From Hydrogenothermaceae bacterium (GTDB lineage Bacteria > Aquificota > Aquificia > Aquificales > Hydrogenothermaceae): a stretch of 48,441 nucleotides of DNA. The stretch spans positions 1 to 48,441 of the forward strand of contig JALVEZ010000007.1 of assembly GCA_027030405.1 (NCBI GenBank). Reading direction: 5' to 3'. The notes under the pieces are model-generated. The model worked only from the letters and a program-made list of their open reading frames with translations, was not told the DNA's origin and made no database searches. Made by a program: the position numbers and the translations under genes. Positions 8,525 to 15,510 of the stretch are shown here, piece by piece; the first letter of the stretch is position 1; each line of letters starts with the position of its first letter.

Positions 8525-9643
8525 TTAGACTGTAATATAATCTGCCATTTTTTGTGTTTCTTCTATGATATTAATGACATCTTCAATTGTTTCTGGTGTT
8601 TTAAAATTTAAACTTTCAATTATTTTTTCAATTAATACAGGAATCTTAATAAATGTTATTTCACCTTTTAAAAATTTATTAACAACTATCTCATCTGCAA
8701 CAGTCAAAACTATAGGGAAATAACTTTCTCTTTTTCCATATTCATATGCAAGTTTTAAAAGAGGAAATTTTTCAAAATCAGGTTTAAAGAAAGAAAGAGA
8801 GCCAAGTTGTGTAAAATCAAGGTAATCAACATGATTTTCCCATCGCTCAGGATAGGTCATTGCATATAAAATAGGTATTTTCATATCTGGATTTGACATA
8901 TTGGCAAGGATTGTTCCATCAACATATTCAACCATACCATGAATTATACTTTCAGGATGAATAATCACATCAATTTTTTCATAATCATAACCAAATAGAT
9001 AGTGTGCTTCTATAACTTCAAGACCTTTATTCATAAGTGTTGCACTATCTACTGTTATTTTTCTTCCCATTTTCCATTTAGGATGATTTAATGCTTCTTC
9101 TATCGTGATATCCTCAAATTCAGACATAGGTTTATTAAAAAATGGCCCTCCAGATGCAGTAAGAATGATTCTTCTTACATTTTTTCTATTTTTATCTTCC
9201 AAACATTGAAAAATAGCTGAATGTTCACTATCTATTGGAAAAATCTCATTGTATCTATCTTTTAAAATTTCACCTAAACAGATTATTGATTCTTTATTTG
9301 CTGTGGCCAATTTTTTATTGTTCTCAAGGAGGTAGTATGTCGGTTTTATTCCTGCTATACCTGATACTCCGTTAATAAAAAGATCTATATCGAGAGTAGC
9401 TAATTCTTTTAACCCTTCTTCGCCGTAAAGTATCTTTACACCTGAATCTATATTTACATTTTTATCATATTTTGCAACATACACAAATTCTGGATGAAAC
9501 TCATTTATTTGTGAAAATAATGCAGGTGATAATTTTGATGCTGATAAAAGTTTTACTTTAAACTTATCTTTGTACTGTCTTACAATCTCTAATGTTTGAG
9601 TTCCTACAGAACCTGTTGAACCTAAAATTCCGAGAGATTTCAA
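8525..9643 (-). CDS. dxr: 1-deoxy-D-xylulose 5-phosphate reductoisomerase
   Basis: This is the second enzyme of the non-mevalonate isoprenoid pathway, converting DXP to 2-C-methyl-D-erythritol 4-phosphate with NADPH and a divalent metal. Visible are the NADPH loop GSTGSVG near residue 8, the metal-site region IDSEHSA, the GGPFF loop and the MNKGLEVIEAHYLF segment. Length (372 aa) is normal. The start is TTG (9643) with AGGGGA about 10 nt upstream, embedded at the end of the preceding gene. Also known as ispC. Confidence 0.95.
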   Translation of the reverse strand: MKSLGILGSTGSVGTQTLEIVRQYKDKFKVKLLSASKLSPALFSQINEFHPEFVYVAKYDKNVNIDSGVKILYGEEGLKELATLDIDLFINGVSGIAGIKPTYYLLENNKKLATANKESIICLGEILKDRYNEIFPIDSEHSAIFQCLEDKNRKNVRRIILTASGGPFFNKPMSEFEDITIEEALNHPKWKMGRKITVDSATLMNKGLEVIEAHYLFGYDYEKIDVIIHPESIIHGMVEYVDGTILANMSNPDMKIPILYAMTYPERWENHVDYLDFTQLGSLSFFKPDFEKFPLLKLAYEYGKRESYFPIVLTVADEIVVNKFLKGEITFIKIPVLIEKIIESLNFKTPETIEDVINIIEETQKMADYITV

Positions 9644-9646
9644 CGA

Positions 9647-10261
9647 TTATATTTCCCCTATCGCCTTAACAATATATCCAAAATAATCGTTATCATCTTT
9701 CACACCGACAAACTCAATGCTGTCATTTATAACTGTTTTAGGAACAGATGATACGGTATATTTGTTTGCAAGATCTGGAAAATTATAACAATCAATAGCA
9801 GTAGCTGTGATGTAATCATTAACTAAAGCAAAACTGTAAGCCTTTAAAATAGCAGGTGGACACCATCCACACGAAGTGGTAACAAAAACTTTAATATCAA
9901 CAGGTTTATCCACTTCTTCAACGAACTCTTCAATTCTTTCTGATATATCATAATTATTAGTAGAAACCATTTTTATTGCAGTAATAAATGTGGGAAACTC
10001 TCCACCTGAAGGTAATCCCATATATCTTATTCCAAAATCTTTTTCTAAAGTTTCAATTGATATGCACGGATTTTCAAGACATTTTGTTCCTTCTTTTTCT
10101 TGAAAAGTTATTTTTTCTGAAAGCTGTGAAAGTTCAGTTAATAACTCTTTTATTTTATTTGATAAATCATCATTTTTTGAAAATAAAACAAGCTTCACAT
10201 CATCTTTTAATGAACTAAATTCATTTTTAAGTTTCTGTTTAACCTCTTCAGATAAAACCAT
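9647..10261 (-). CDS. Protein disulfide oxidoreductase, two thioredoxin folds
   Basis: This 204-aa protein resembles the glutaredoxin-like protein disulfide oxidoreductases of hyperthermophiles. The C-terminal fold has active site CGWC (131-134) with the matching cis-Pro in SSVPKT (174). The N-terminal fold keeps its cis-Pro-like GGEFPTF (Pro90) but has no CxxC; only Cys61 and Cys66 remain there, spaced CX4C. Such proteins help form or reduce cytosolic disulfides in thermophiles. Loss of one redox centre suggests a simpler thioredoxin-like activity. It overlaps no gene but ends 4 bp before the dxr start, so it heads the PDO-dxr-rseP series. Confidence 0.85.
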   Translation of the reverse strand: MVLSEEVKQKLKNEFSSLKDDVKLVLFSKNDDLSNKIKELLTELSQLSEKITFQEKEGTKCLENPCISIETLEKDFGIRYMGLPSGGEFPTFITAIKMVSTNNYDISERIEEFVEEVDKPVDIKVFVTTSCGWCPPAILKAYSFALVNDYITATAIDCYNFPDLANKYTVSSVPKTVINDSIEFVGVKDDNDYFGYIVKAIGEI

Positions 10262-10270
10262 GAATTTGAC

Positions 10271-10320
10271 ACCTGTTTTCTATTTTTTAATAATTTATTA
10301 TAACATGCAGGAAAACAGGT
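10271..10320. repeat. 10-bp inverted repeat flanking a putative minus-strand promoter
   Basis: ACCTGTTTTC (10271-10280) and GAAAACAGGT (10311-10320) are exact reverse complements separated by 30 bp. Between them, read on the minus strand, is a TATAAT that could be the -10 box of the disulfide oxidoreductase operon. The arms could be operator half-sites or a long-loop hairpin at the end of the parA transcript. Confidence 0.55.
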
Positions 10321-10328
10321 ATCTTTTG

Positions 10329-10610
10329 TTATGATGAAATTCCTTTTATAGCACTATCTATAATAAATTGAGAAAATGTGTATCGTCCTTTTTTACCATC
10401 TTTTTTTCTTTTTCTTTTTTCCTTTTGATACGCCATTAATAACTGATCGTATTCCTCTGCAGTAGGATACAGACTGACACGTTCTTTTTCGACTTTTAAA
10501 TCCTCTGTTTCATCTACTTCCTGCTCTATCTCCTCTTTTTTCTTGGTTTTCTTTTTTACCTTAACGATATCTTCCTTAAACATTTCATCATACGCCGTTT
10601 TCTTAGCCAT
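10329..10610 (-). CDS. Small basic ribbon-helix-helix-like protein, putative ParA partner
   Basis: This 93-aa protein has a highly charged Lys/Glu N-terminal half and a C-terminal part with a short strand (RVSLYPT), a helix, a basic loop and a second helix (TFSQFIIDSAIKG). This layout is typical of ribbon-helix-helix DNA-binding proteins. Two ATGs are adjacent; the second (10610) has AGGAG at 6 nt, whereas the first (10613) is only 3 nt away. The gene overlaps the end of parA by about 8 bp. By analogy with type Ib partition systems it could be the centromere-binding partner of ParA. No ParB-type gene is visible, so this is inference. Confidence 0.65.
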   Translation of the reverse strand: MAKKTAYDEMFKEDIVKVKKKTKKKEEIEQEVDETEDLKVEKERVSLYPTAEEYDQLLMAYQKEKRKRKKDGKKGRYTFSQFIIDSAIKGISS

Positions 10611-11355
10611 CATCCTCTCCTATGGTATTTATTCTTTTTTCTATTTGGTTCATAAGTTTTAGCATATCTAAAGATACAGCAGAACGTGGATCAAGTTCCC
10701 ATACTGGTACTCCAAGTGCCAGAGCTTCAGATATACGGATACTATCTCTAACTGGTTGTAAAAAGTTATCAGGAAAAGCGTTCTCCAGATTATTTAAAAT
10801 AGCCTTTGAAAAATTGGCTTTTTTATATCTCATAACAGCAATACCGGTAACATCCATCTTTTTTCTTCTAAACTTTTCAATTTTAGGTAATGTTTCCAAA
10901 AATATATTTAAACCTTTCAGAGCAGCTCTTGATGTATCAAGAGGAACTAAAACATGTGTTGAAGGAATAAGGGCATTTGCTGTAAATATGGACAAAGAAG
11001 GTGGCGTATCAATCACTACAAAATCATAACCGTCAAGATTCTCTAAAAATGTTTCAAGGGCATAAACATCCTGAACTCCCAACGCTTCAAATCTTGAAAG
11101 TTCGATATCAGAATAGATAATATCCAGATTCTTTTTTGCATTAAAAGGAGTTAGCTCTTTATTTTCAAAAATATTTTTTATATGGTGAGATTCATCTATT
11201 TCTTGATTGCCTAAAAACATCGAAGAGAAATTTCCTTGCATATCAAGATCAACTGCCAGAACTTTACCTTTACTTCTTAAGTGTTCGGCAAGATGAAATG
11301 CTAACGAGGTTTTTCCAGTTCCCCCTTTTTGAATACTTACTGTAATAACCTTCAT
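10603..11355 (-). CDS. parA: ParA/Soj-family partition ATPase
   Basis: This 250-aa ATPase has the deviant Walker A KGGTGKTS (residues 10-17), the A' motif VDLDMQGN, and Walker B VVIDTPPSLS. ParA proteins drive segregation of origin DNA by ATP-dependent binding to the nucleoid. The frame extends to TTG 11361, but ATG 11355, 6 nt after GAAGG, is preferred. It is transcribed away from the adjacent oriC-like region, as parA genes commonly sit at origins. Its downstream partner is a small RHH-like protein and not ParB. MinD-like roles are less likely because no membrane-targeting tail is seen. Confidence 0.9.
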   Translation of the reverse strand: MKVITVSIQKGGTGKTSLAFHLAEHLRSKGKVLAVDLDMQGNFSSMFLGNQEIDESHHIKNIFENKELTPFNAKKNLDIIYSDIELSRFEALGVQDVYALETFLENLDGYDFVVIDTPPSLSIFTANALIPSTHVLVPLDTSRAALKGLNIFLETLPKIEKFRRKKMDVTGIAVMRYKKANFSKAILNNLENAFPDNFLQPVRDSIRISEALALGVPVWELDPRSAVSLDMLKLMNQIEKRINTIGEDDG

Positions 11356-11460
11356 AACCAAACCTTCTCCCTAATTTTTCATTTTTTCGTAAAAAACATG
11401 AAATTCTTTAACGTTTTAACTTTAAAATGTTTATTTAGTTTATTCTAATTATTATATAAA

Positions 11461-11530
11461 AATATTTTCTATTTTTGTTTTTAAATTTTTTCTTTATTTT
11501 TATATTTATTTTTTATTTTATTTTTTTAAA
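11461..11530. other. T-rich DNA unwinding element
   Basis: Almost pure A/T with long T runs on the plus strand (for example around 11470-11500 and 11505-11527) lies immediately left of the DnaA-trios. Position and composition fit the duplex-unwinding element of oriC. Confidence 0.75.
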
Positions 11531-11532
11531 GT

Positions 11533-11556
11533 AAATAATAATAATAGTAATAATAG
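11533..11556 (+). promoter_or_regulatory. Eight consecutive DnaA-trios (basal unwinding motif)
   Basis: Read 3'->5' on the plus strand, away from the DnaA box at 11559, the bases give GAT AAT AAT GAT AAT AAT AAT AAA. All eight fit the published 3'-[G/A]A[T/A]-5' DnaA-trio consensus. Only two bases (TC) separate the first trio from the box. The trios are thought to capture single-stranded DNA in a DnaA filament. Confidence 0.82.
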
Positions 11557-11558
11557 TC

Positions 11559-11655
11559 TGTGGATAACTTTAAAAATTGGGTTTATAGCCTTTAATATCA
11601 ACGATCTGAGCCTGTGGATAACTATGTGGATAACCTGTGGATTTAATGTGGATAA
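11559..11655. repeat. DnaA boxes, left group (TGTGGATAA orientation)
   Basis: Perfect boxes lie at 11559-11567, 11613-11621, 11625-11633 and 11647-11655, plus a degenerate TGTGGATTT at 11636-11644. The last four begin 12, 11 and 11 bp apart, roughly one helical turn, so DnaA would load on one face as a filament. The first box abuts the DnaA-trios. Confidence 0.9.
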
Positions 11656-11737
11656 CTTTTTTTCAAAAAAATCTATATTTTAGAATACTTATACATTTTT
11701 AATTTGAAAACATTATTGTTTTTCAGATACTTAAACC

Positions 11738-11746
11738 TGTGGATAA
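11738..11746. repeat. Isolated DnaA box
   Basis: A perfect TGTGGATAA in the same orientation as the left group, 91 bp right of the previous box. Confidence 0.85.
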
Positions 11747-11764
11747 CTTTTTTTAAAGATTGAG

Positions 11765-11826
11765 TTATCCACAACTTATCCACAATTTTTTTGGAGTTAT
11801 CCACAATTTTTTGCCACTTATCCACA
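11765..11826. repeat. DnaA boxes, inverted middle group (TTATCCACA orientation)
   Basis: Four perfect boxes at 11765, 11776, 11797 and 11818 (9 bp each), with starts 11, 21 and 21 bp apart, that is about one, two and two helical turns. They are opposite in orientation to every other box. Confidence 0.9.
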
Positions 11827-11831
11827 ATTAA

Positions 11832-11940
11832 TGTGGATAACTTTTCATCCATGTGGATAACTTAAAAAGTTTATGTGGATAACTTGGATTTAGAATTGAG
11901 AATAGCTTAGAAACACAATGATTATCTCAATTGTGGATAA
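11832..11940. repeat. DnaA boxes, right group (TGTGGATAA orientation)
   Basis: Perfect boxes at 11832-11840, 11852-11860, 11874-11882 and 11932-11940. The first three begin 20 and 22 bp apart. Confidence 0.9.
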
Positions 11941-11966
11941 CTTTTCAATGCTCTAAAATTATGATA

Positions 11967-11984
11967 TATTAGGAAATCCTAATA
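11967..11984. repeat. Palindrome between oriC and the GGDEF gene
   Basis: TATTAGGA-AA-TCCTAATA: 8-bp perfect arms with a 2-bp centre, 27 bp beyond the last DnaA box and 104 bp upstream of the GGDEF start. Candidate operator of an unknown regulator. Confidence 0.5.
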
Positions 11985-12087
11985 ATCAAATTTTTGTAGA
12001 TATTGTAAAAATATACTTAATGTAGAAATAACAAAAAGCTAATCTTAGACGAATAAATAAAAATATAACAATAAGGGAAAGGTTAGA

Positions 12088-13143
12088 ATGAAACCTATAA
12101 GATGTTTATTATACGAAAAATTAAGAAGTCAAAAAGAGTTATCTCCAGAAGAAGTGAAGACATTAATGAATGTAGTTAGGAACGAGATAAATTTTTTAAT
12201 TCGAAATAATATTCTTCTAACGCCTGTAAACTATGAACGATGGTTTTATGTTTTTTGCTATGTTTATGAAAATAGAAGAGAGTTGACCGATCTAGAAATT
12301 TTTGGACTGTATAAGGAAGTTTATGGTTCAGAGGCTTCTTTCCAGACTTTTTCTGAAGAAATGCGTCCAAATGGATATGTGGAAAAATTAAAAGTTATAG
12401 CTTCTGAGATAGATGAAAAATTAAAGGAAATTGTTGATACTTTGACTGTTTATGAAGAAAATTTAGATAAACACACTGAAAAACTTGAAAAAGAAAAAGA
12501 ATGTTTGGATAAAACAAATATAGAAGATCTTTTGTCAAATATTCTTGAAGAACTGAAAGAAATTAAAAAGGAAAACTCTACACTAAAATCAGAAATTAAT
12601 CATTATCACTCTGAGATAAATAGATTGAAAGAAGAACTTTCCGTGGCTAAAAAAGAGGCAAATGTTGACCATCTGACAGGGCTTATAAATAGAAGAAGAT
12701 TTGAAAGAACTCTTTATACTATGCTTGAAGATTTTCATAAAAGAGGATATCCATTTTCAATAATTCTTTTAGATTTAGATGATTTCAAAAAGATAAATGA
12801 TACGTATGGTCATGCTGTTGGTGATGAAGTGTTAAAGGAAGTTGCATCTATTCTAAAAAATTATCTTAGAGCAAACACTGTTATCAGTAGAATAGGTGGT
12901 GAAGAGTTTGCTATACTGCTTCCTGGTGTTGAACTTGAAGATGCAGTTCATATAGCAAATAGGATAAGAAATCTTATTGCTAATCGAACAATAAGAGTGA
13001 ACGGATACGAAATTCATATAACAGCAAGTTTAGGTGTGACACAGGTTCAAAAAGATGATAACTTCAATAGAATAATGGAAAGAGTTGATTCATTGCTTTA
13101 TCTTTCTAAACGAGGTGGAAAAAATAGAGTTGAAGTTAGATAG
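12088..13143 (+). CDS. GGDEF diguanylate cyclase
   Basis: This 351-aa protein has a helical N-terminal domain of about 125 residues of unknown type, a coiled-coil linker (about 130-190, ELKEIKKE and similar), and a C-terminal GGDEF domain with DHLTGLINRR, LDLDDFKKIND and active-site GGEEF (270-274). The active site is intact, so it should make cyclic di-GMP from two GTP. The inhibitory I-site RxxD upstream reads RANT (261-264) and lacks the Asp, so product feedback is probably lost. No transmembrane segment is seen. The SD AAAGG precedes ATG 12088. The end overlaps the convergent ybeY by 8 bp. It is the first gene right of oriC. Confidence 0.9.
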   Translation: MKPIRCLLYEKLRSQKELSPEEVKTLMNVVRNEINFLIRNNILLTPVNYERWFYVFCYVYENRRELTDLEIFGLYKEVYGSEASFQTFSEEMRPNGYVEKLKVIASEIDEKLKEIVDTLTVYEENLDKHTEKLEKEKECLDKTNIEDLLSNILEELKEIKKENSTLKSEINHYHSEINRLKEELSVAKKEANVDHLTGLINRRRFERTLYTMLEDFHKRGYPFSIILLDLDDFKKINDTYGHAVGDEVLKEVASILKNYLRANTVISRIGGEEFAILLPGVELEDAVHIANRIRNLIANRTIRVNGYEIHITASLGVTQVQKDDNFNRIMERVDSLLYLSKRGGKNRVEVR

Positions 13144-13576
13144 TTCCTTCCACAGCCTCAATTAGCTCCTCTTCTTTTGAAAACATCTTTTTCGCTTCTT
13201 CTTCTGAAATCTCATGATCATATCCTAACAGGTGTAAAAGACCATGGGCAAGCAATCGTATTAATTCATCTTCAAATGTTTCACCTAAATTTTCTGCCTG
13301 TCTTTTAGCATAAGGAACAGAAATAATAATATCTCCTAATATTTTATAAGGATATTCAGGTGGATTTTCATCAACAGGAAAAGATAAAACATCTGTAGGT
13401 TTATCTTTCCCTCTCCATTCTTTGTTTAGTTGCTGTATTGTTTTGTCATCAACGAAAGATATACTTACTTCCACATTATCTAAATTAAGTTTTTTTAAAA
13501 ATTGCTCTATTATGTGTTTTATAAACTGTTCATCTATTTCTGGAAATTCATTACTTATCAGTATATTATTTGGCAA
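13136..13576 (-). CDS. ybeY: Endoribonuclease YbeY (rRNA maturation factor)
   Basis: YbeY is a zinc endoribonuclease for 16S rRNA 3' maturation and ribosome quality control. The zinc motif HGLLHLLGYDH is intact and GKDKPTDVLSFP is typical. The frame is open up to an ATG at 13609 inside phoH, but TTG 13576 has AAAGGTGAA 5 nt upstream and removes most of the overlap, giving a 146-aa protein of typical YbeY length. It follows phoH directly, the usual phoH-ybeY pair. Confidence 0.93.
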   Translation of the reverse strand: MPNNILISNEFPEIDEQFIKHIIEQFLKKLNLDNVEVSISFVDDKTIQQLNKEWRGKDKPTDVLSFPVDENPPEYPYKILGDIIISVPYAKRQAENLGETFEDELIRLLAHGLLHLLGYDHEISEEEAKKMFSKEEELIEAVEGTI

Positions 13577-14561
13577 TTTCTTCACCTTTCTGTTCTTTTT
13601 GTTGTTCATATCTGTCGTAAGCTACGATAATTCTTTGAACTACTGGATGTCTAACAACGTCTTTTTCTGTAAATTTAGTTACACCGATTCCTTTTATATC
13701 TTTTAACACTTCCAATGCCTCGATTAATCCTGATTGTGAAAGTTTTGGTAAATCTATCTGTGTAACATCACCTGTTATTACTGCTTTTGAACCGAAACCT
13801 ATTCTTGTTAAAAACATTTTCATCTGTTCTTTTGTTGTGTTTTGTGCTTCATCAAGTATTATAAATGCATCGTTTAGTGTTCTTCCTCTCATAAATGCCA
13901 ACGGTGCAATTTCTATTATTTTTCTATCAATCATATCATTTACTTTTTCAGGATCGATCATATCGTAAAGGGCATCATATAAAGGTCTAAGATATGGATC
14001 AACTTTTTCGGTTAAACTTCCAGGTAAAAATCCTAATTTTTCACCTGCTTCAACAGCTGGTCTTGTTAATATAATCCTGTTTACTTTTTGATTTTTTAAA
14101 TGGGCTACTGCAACTGCCATAGCAAGATATGTTTTTCCAGTTCCTGCAGGGCCTATTCCAAAGGTTATGTCGTTTTGTTTTATGGTTTCAACATACTCTT
14201 TTTGAGTCGGAGTTTTTGCCATTATTGGCTTTTTTCTGTGTGAAAATAAAATGGTGTCTTTATTTTCATGCACCGATGGTTGTTCTTTTTCTAATGAATA
14301 ACCTATTGCCATATTTCTTACATCTTCTGCACTTAAAACGTGACCTACTTCAAAAAATGAAGCTACTTTTGTCATGAATTCTTCAAATTTGTCTAAAGAT
14401 TGTTCTTCACCTTCTGCAATAATTTCTGTTCCCCTTGAGAATATTTTTAAATTAAATAAATCATTAAAGTATTTTAAATTTTCATCTCTTTTCCCAACCA
14501 CATTGAAATATGCTTCCTGTGGTATCTCTATTTCTAATCTTGAAATGGTTCTTACCTCCAA
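13566..14561 (-). CDS. phoH: PhoH-like ATPase
   Basis: This is a cytosolic RNA-linked ATPase: Walker A GPAGTGKT near residue 137, Walker B IILDEAQNTT near 236, and a KH-like N-terminal region. The open frame starts at TTG 14561, but the only good SD (GGAGGT) begins with the last base of that TTG. An in-frame ATT at 14546 lies 7 nt after the SD and fits the start of the family domain (ISRLEIEIPQ), so initiation at ATT giving 326 aa is possible. The gene runs into ybeY. Ribosome maturation context continues upstream with rimM. Confidence 0.9.
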   Translation of the reverse strand: MEVRTISRLEIEIPQEAYFNVVGKRDENLKYFNDLFNLKIFSRGTEIIAEGEEQSLDKFEEFMTKVASFFEVGHVLSAEDVRNMAIGYSLEKEQPSVHENKDTILFSHRKKPIMAKTPTQKEYVETIKQNDITFGIGPAGTGKTYLAMAVAVAHLKNQKVNRIILTRPAVEAGEKLGFLPGSLTEKVDPYLRPLYDALYDMIDPEKVNDMIDRKIIEIAPLAFMRGRTLNDAFIILDEAQNTTKEQMKMFLTRIGFGSKAVITGDVTQIDLPKLSQSGLIEALEVLKDIKGIGVTKFTEKDVVRHPVVQRIIVAYDRYEQQKEQKGEEIAK

Positions 14562-14612
14562 ACTTTGTTTGCTTTTGTTGATAATTTATTCATTTTTTTA
14601 GATTTTCAAGAG

Positions 14613-15128
14613 TTATAAATTAAACCAACCTTCTGGGAGTTCGACGATTATTTTGTTGTTTTTAAGATCAACTTCTTTCACGAATTCGCTAATAAACGGT
14701 AAATGTCTGATTTTATCATCGATACACTTTATTAAAAGATACGCATGACTGAGCCTATCATCTATTTTCTCTATTTTACCTATGATCTTACCTTTATATT
14801 CAACATCCATACCTAATAACTGATATTCGTAGAACTGTTCTTTTTCAAGTTTGGGGAGTTTTTCTTTTGGAAGGTAGATATATGTATTTGTAAATTTTTT
14901 AGCGTCTTCTTTATTGTTTATGCCTTCTAATTGAACTAATCTTTTTGTTTTTGAATATCTTTCTATATTTATAGGTTTTATGTTTCCTTCTTTATCTTTT
15001 ATAAAAATCTGTTTAGGAAGTTTTAATTTGGGAGGATATATTTCAACTCTTAAATCACCTTTAACTCCGTGTGTTCCTAATAATCTTCCTACGATTACGT
15101 AGTCTTTATCTTTGACTTCTTGTTGCAA
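14613..15128 (-). CDS. rimM: 16S rRNA processing protein RimM
   Basis: This 171-aa protein binds ribosomal protein S19 and helps assemble the 30S head. The RimM N-terminal barrel begins YVIVGRLLGTHGVKGDLRV, and the PRC-barrel with YEYQLLGMDVEY follows near residue 95. The TTG start (15128) lies 8 nt after AGGA and overlaps the 3' end of exbD by 23 bp. The usual rpsP/trmD/rplS partners are absent; here rimM sits between exbD and phoH. Confidence 0.93.
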   Translation of the reverse strand: MQQEVKDKDYVIVGRLLGTHGVKGDLRVEIYPPKLKLPKQIFIKDKEGNIKPINIERYSKTKRLVQLEGINNKEDAKKFTNTYIYLPKEKLPKLEKEQFYEYQLLGMDVEYKGKIIGKIEKIDDRLSHAYLLIKCIDDKIRHLPFISEFVKEVDLKNNKIIVELPEGWFNL

Positions 15129-15501
15129 TATTTATTTCCTCTATGCCGTTCATTTTAGCTATATCCATTAAATGAACAACTCTTTCAAACTTAACATCTT
15201 TATCTGCAAGAATAACGAGCTGTTTTTCCTTTTTCTGCTTTAAATACTGAGCTATTTCTTTATCTGTAACTTTTCTTCTATTTATATAGTAATCTCCTCT
15301 TTTATCAACACTTATTTTTAAAGGTTTAGTTTCTTTTGCTTTTAAAGATGCTTTTGGTAGTTCAACATCTATTACAGAAACAGGTGCTAAACTTGCTACA
15401 ATTCCTAAGAACAATATGATTATAAATGCGATATCAACCAATGCTGTCATATCTATCGTAAAGGTTTTATCATTAGTTGATAAATATTTTTTAAAATCCA
15501 T
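15106..15501 (-). CDS. exbD: ExbD/TolR-family biopolymer transport protein
   Basis: This 131-aa inner-membrane protein has a short cytoplasmic N-terminus, one transmembrane helix (about 19-41) containing the functional Asp (Asp23 in TALVDIAFI), and a periplasmic domain with LVILADKDVKFERVV. With ExbB it forms the proton-driven motor that energises TonB- or Tol-type systems. It sits 9 bp after exbB; no tonB or tolA gene is in the window. Confidence 0.92.
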   Translation of the reverse strand: MDFKKYLSTNDKTFTIDMTALVDIAFIIILFLGIVASLAPVSVIDVELPKASLKAKETKPLKISVDKRGDYYINRRKVTDKEIAQYLKQKKEKQLVILADKDVKFERVVHLMDIAKMNGIEEINIATRSQR

Positions 15502-15510
15502 ATTGACCTC

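Larger units (their letters stand above)
11362..12087. other. Chromosomal replication origin region (oriC)
   Basis: This 726-bp stretch without genes lies between parA (minus) and a GGDEF gene (plus). It contains 13 exact DnaA boxes (TTATCCACA or its complement) from 11559 to 11940, one near match (TGTGGATTT, 11636-11644), eight DnaA-trios directly beside the outermost left box, and a T-rich tract to the left of those. In bacteria these are the DnaA-binding, strand-capture and unwinding parts of an origin. Such a box density would not occur by chance in AT-rich DNA. dnaA is not adjacent; dnaN-gyrB lies 34 kb away. Gene orientations on the two sides are not clearly divergent. Confidence 0.92.

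Noticed and set aside
11559-11940. Repeats that could be read as a CRISPR array or plasmid iterons
   Set aside because: The repeat unit is the 9-bp DnaA box in both orientations with irregular spacing; there are no spacers of constant length, no cas genes, and no Rep gene.
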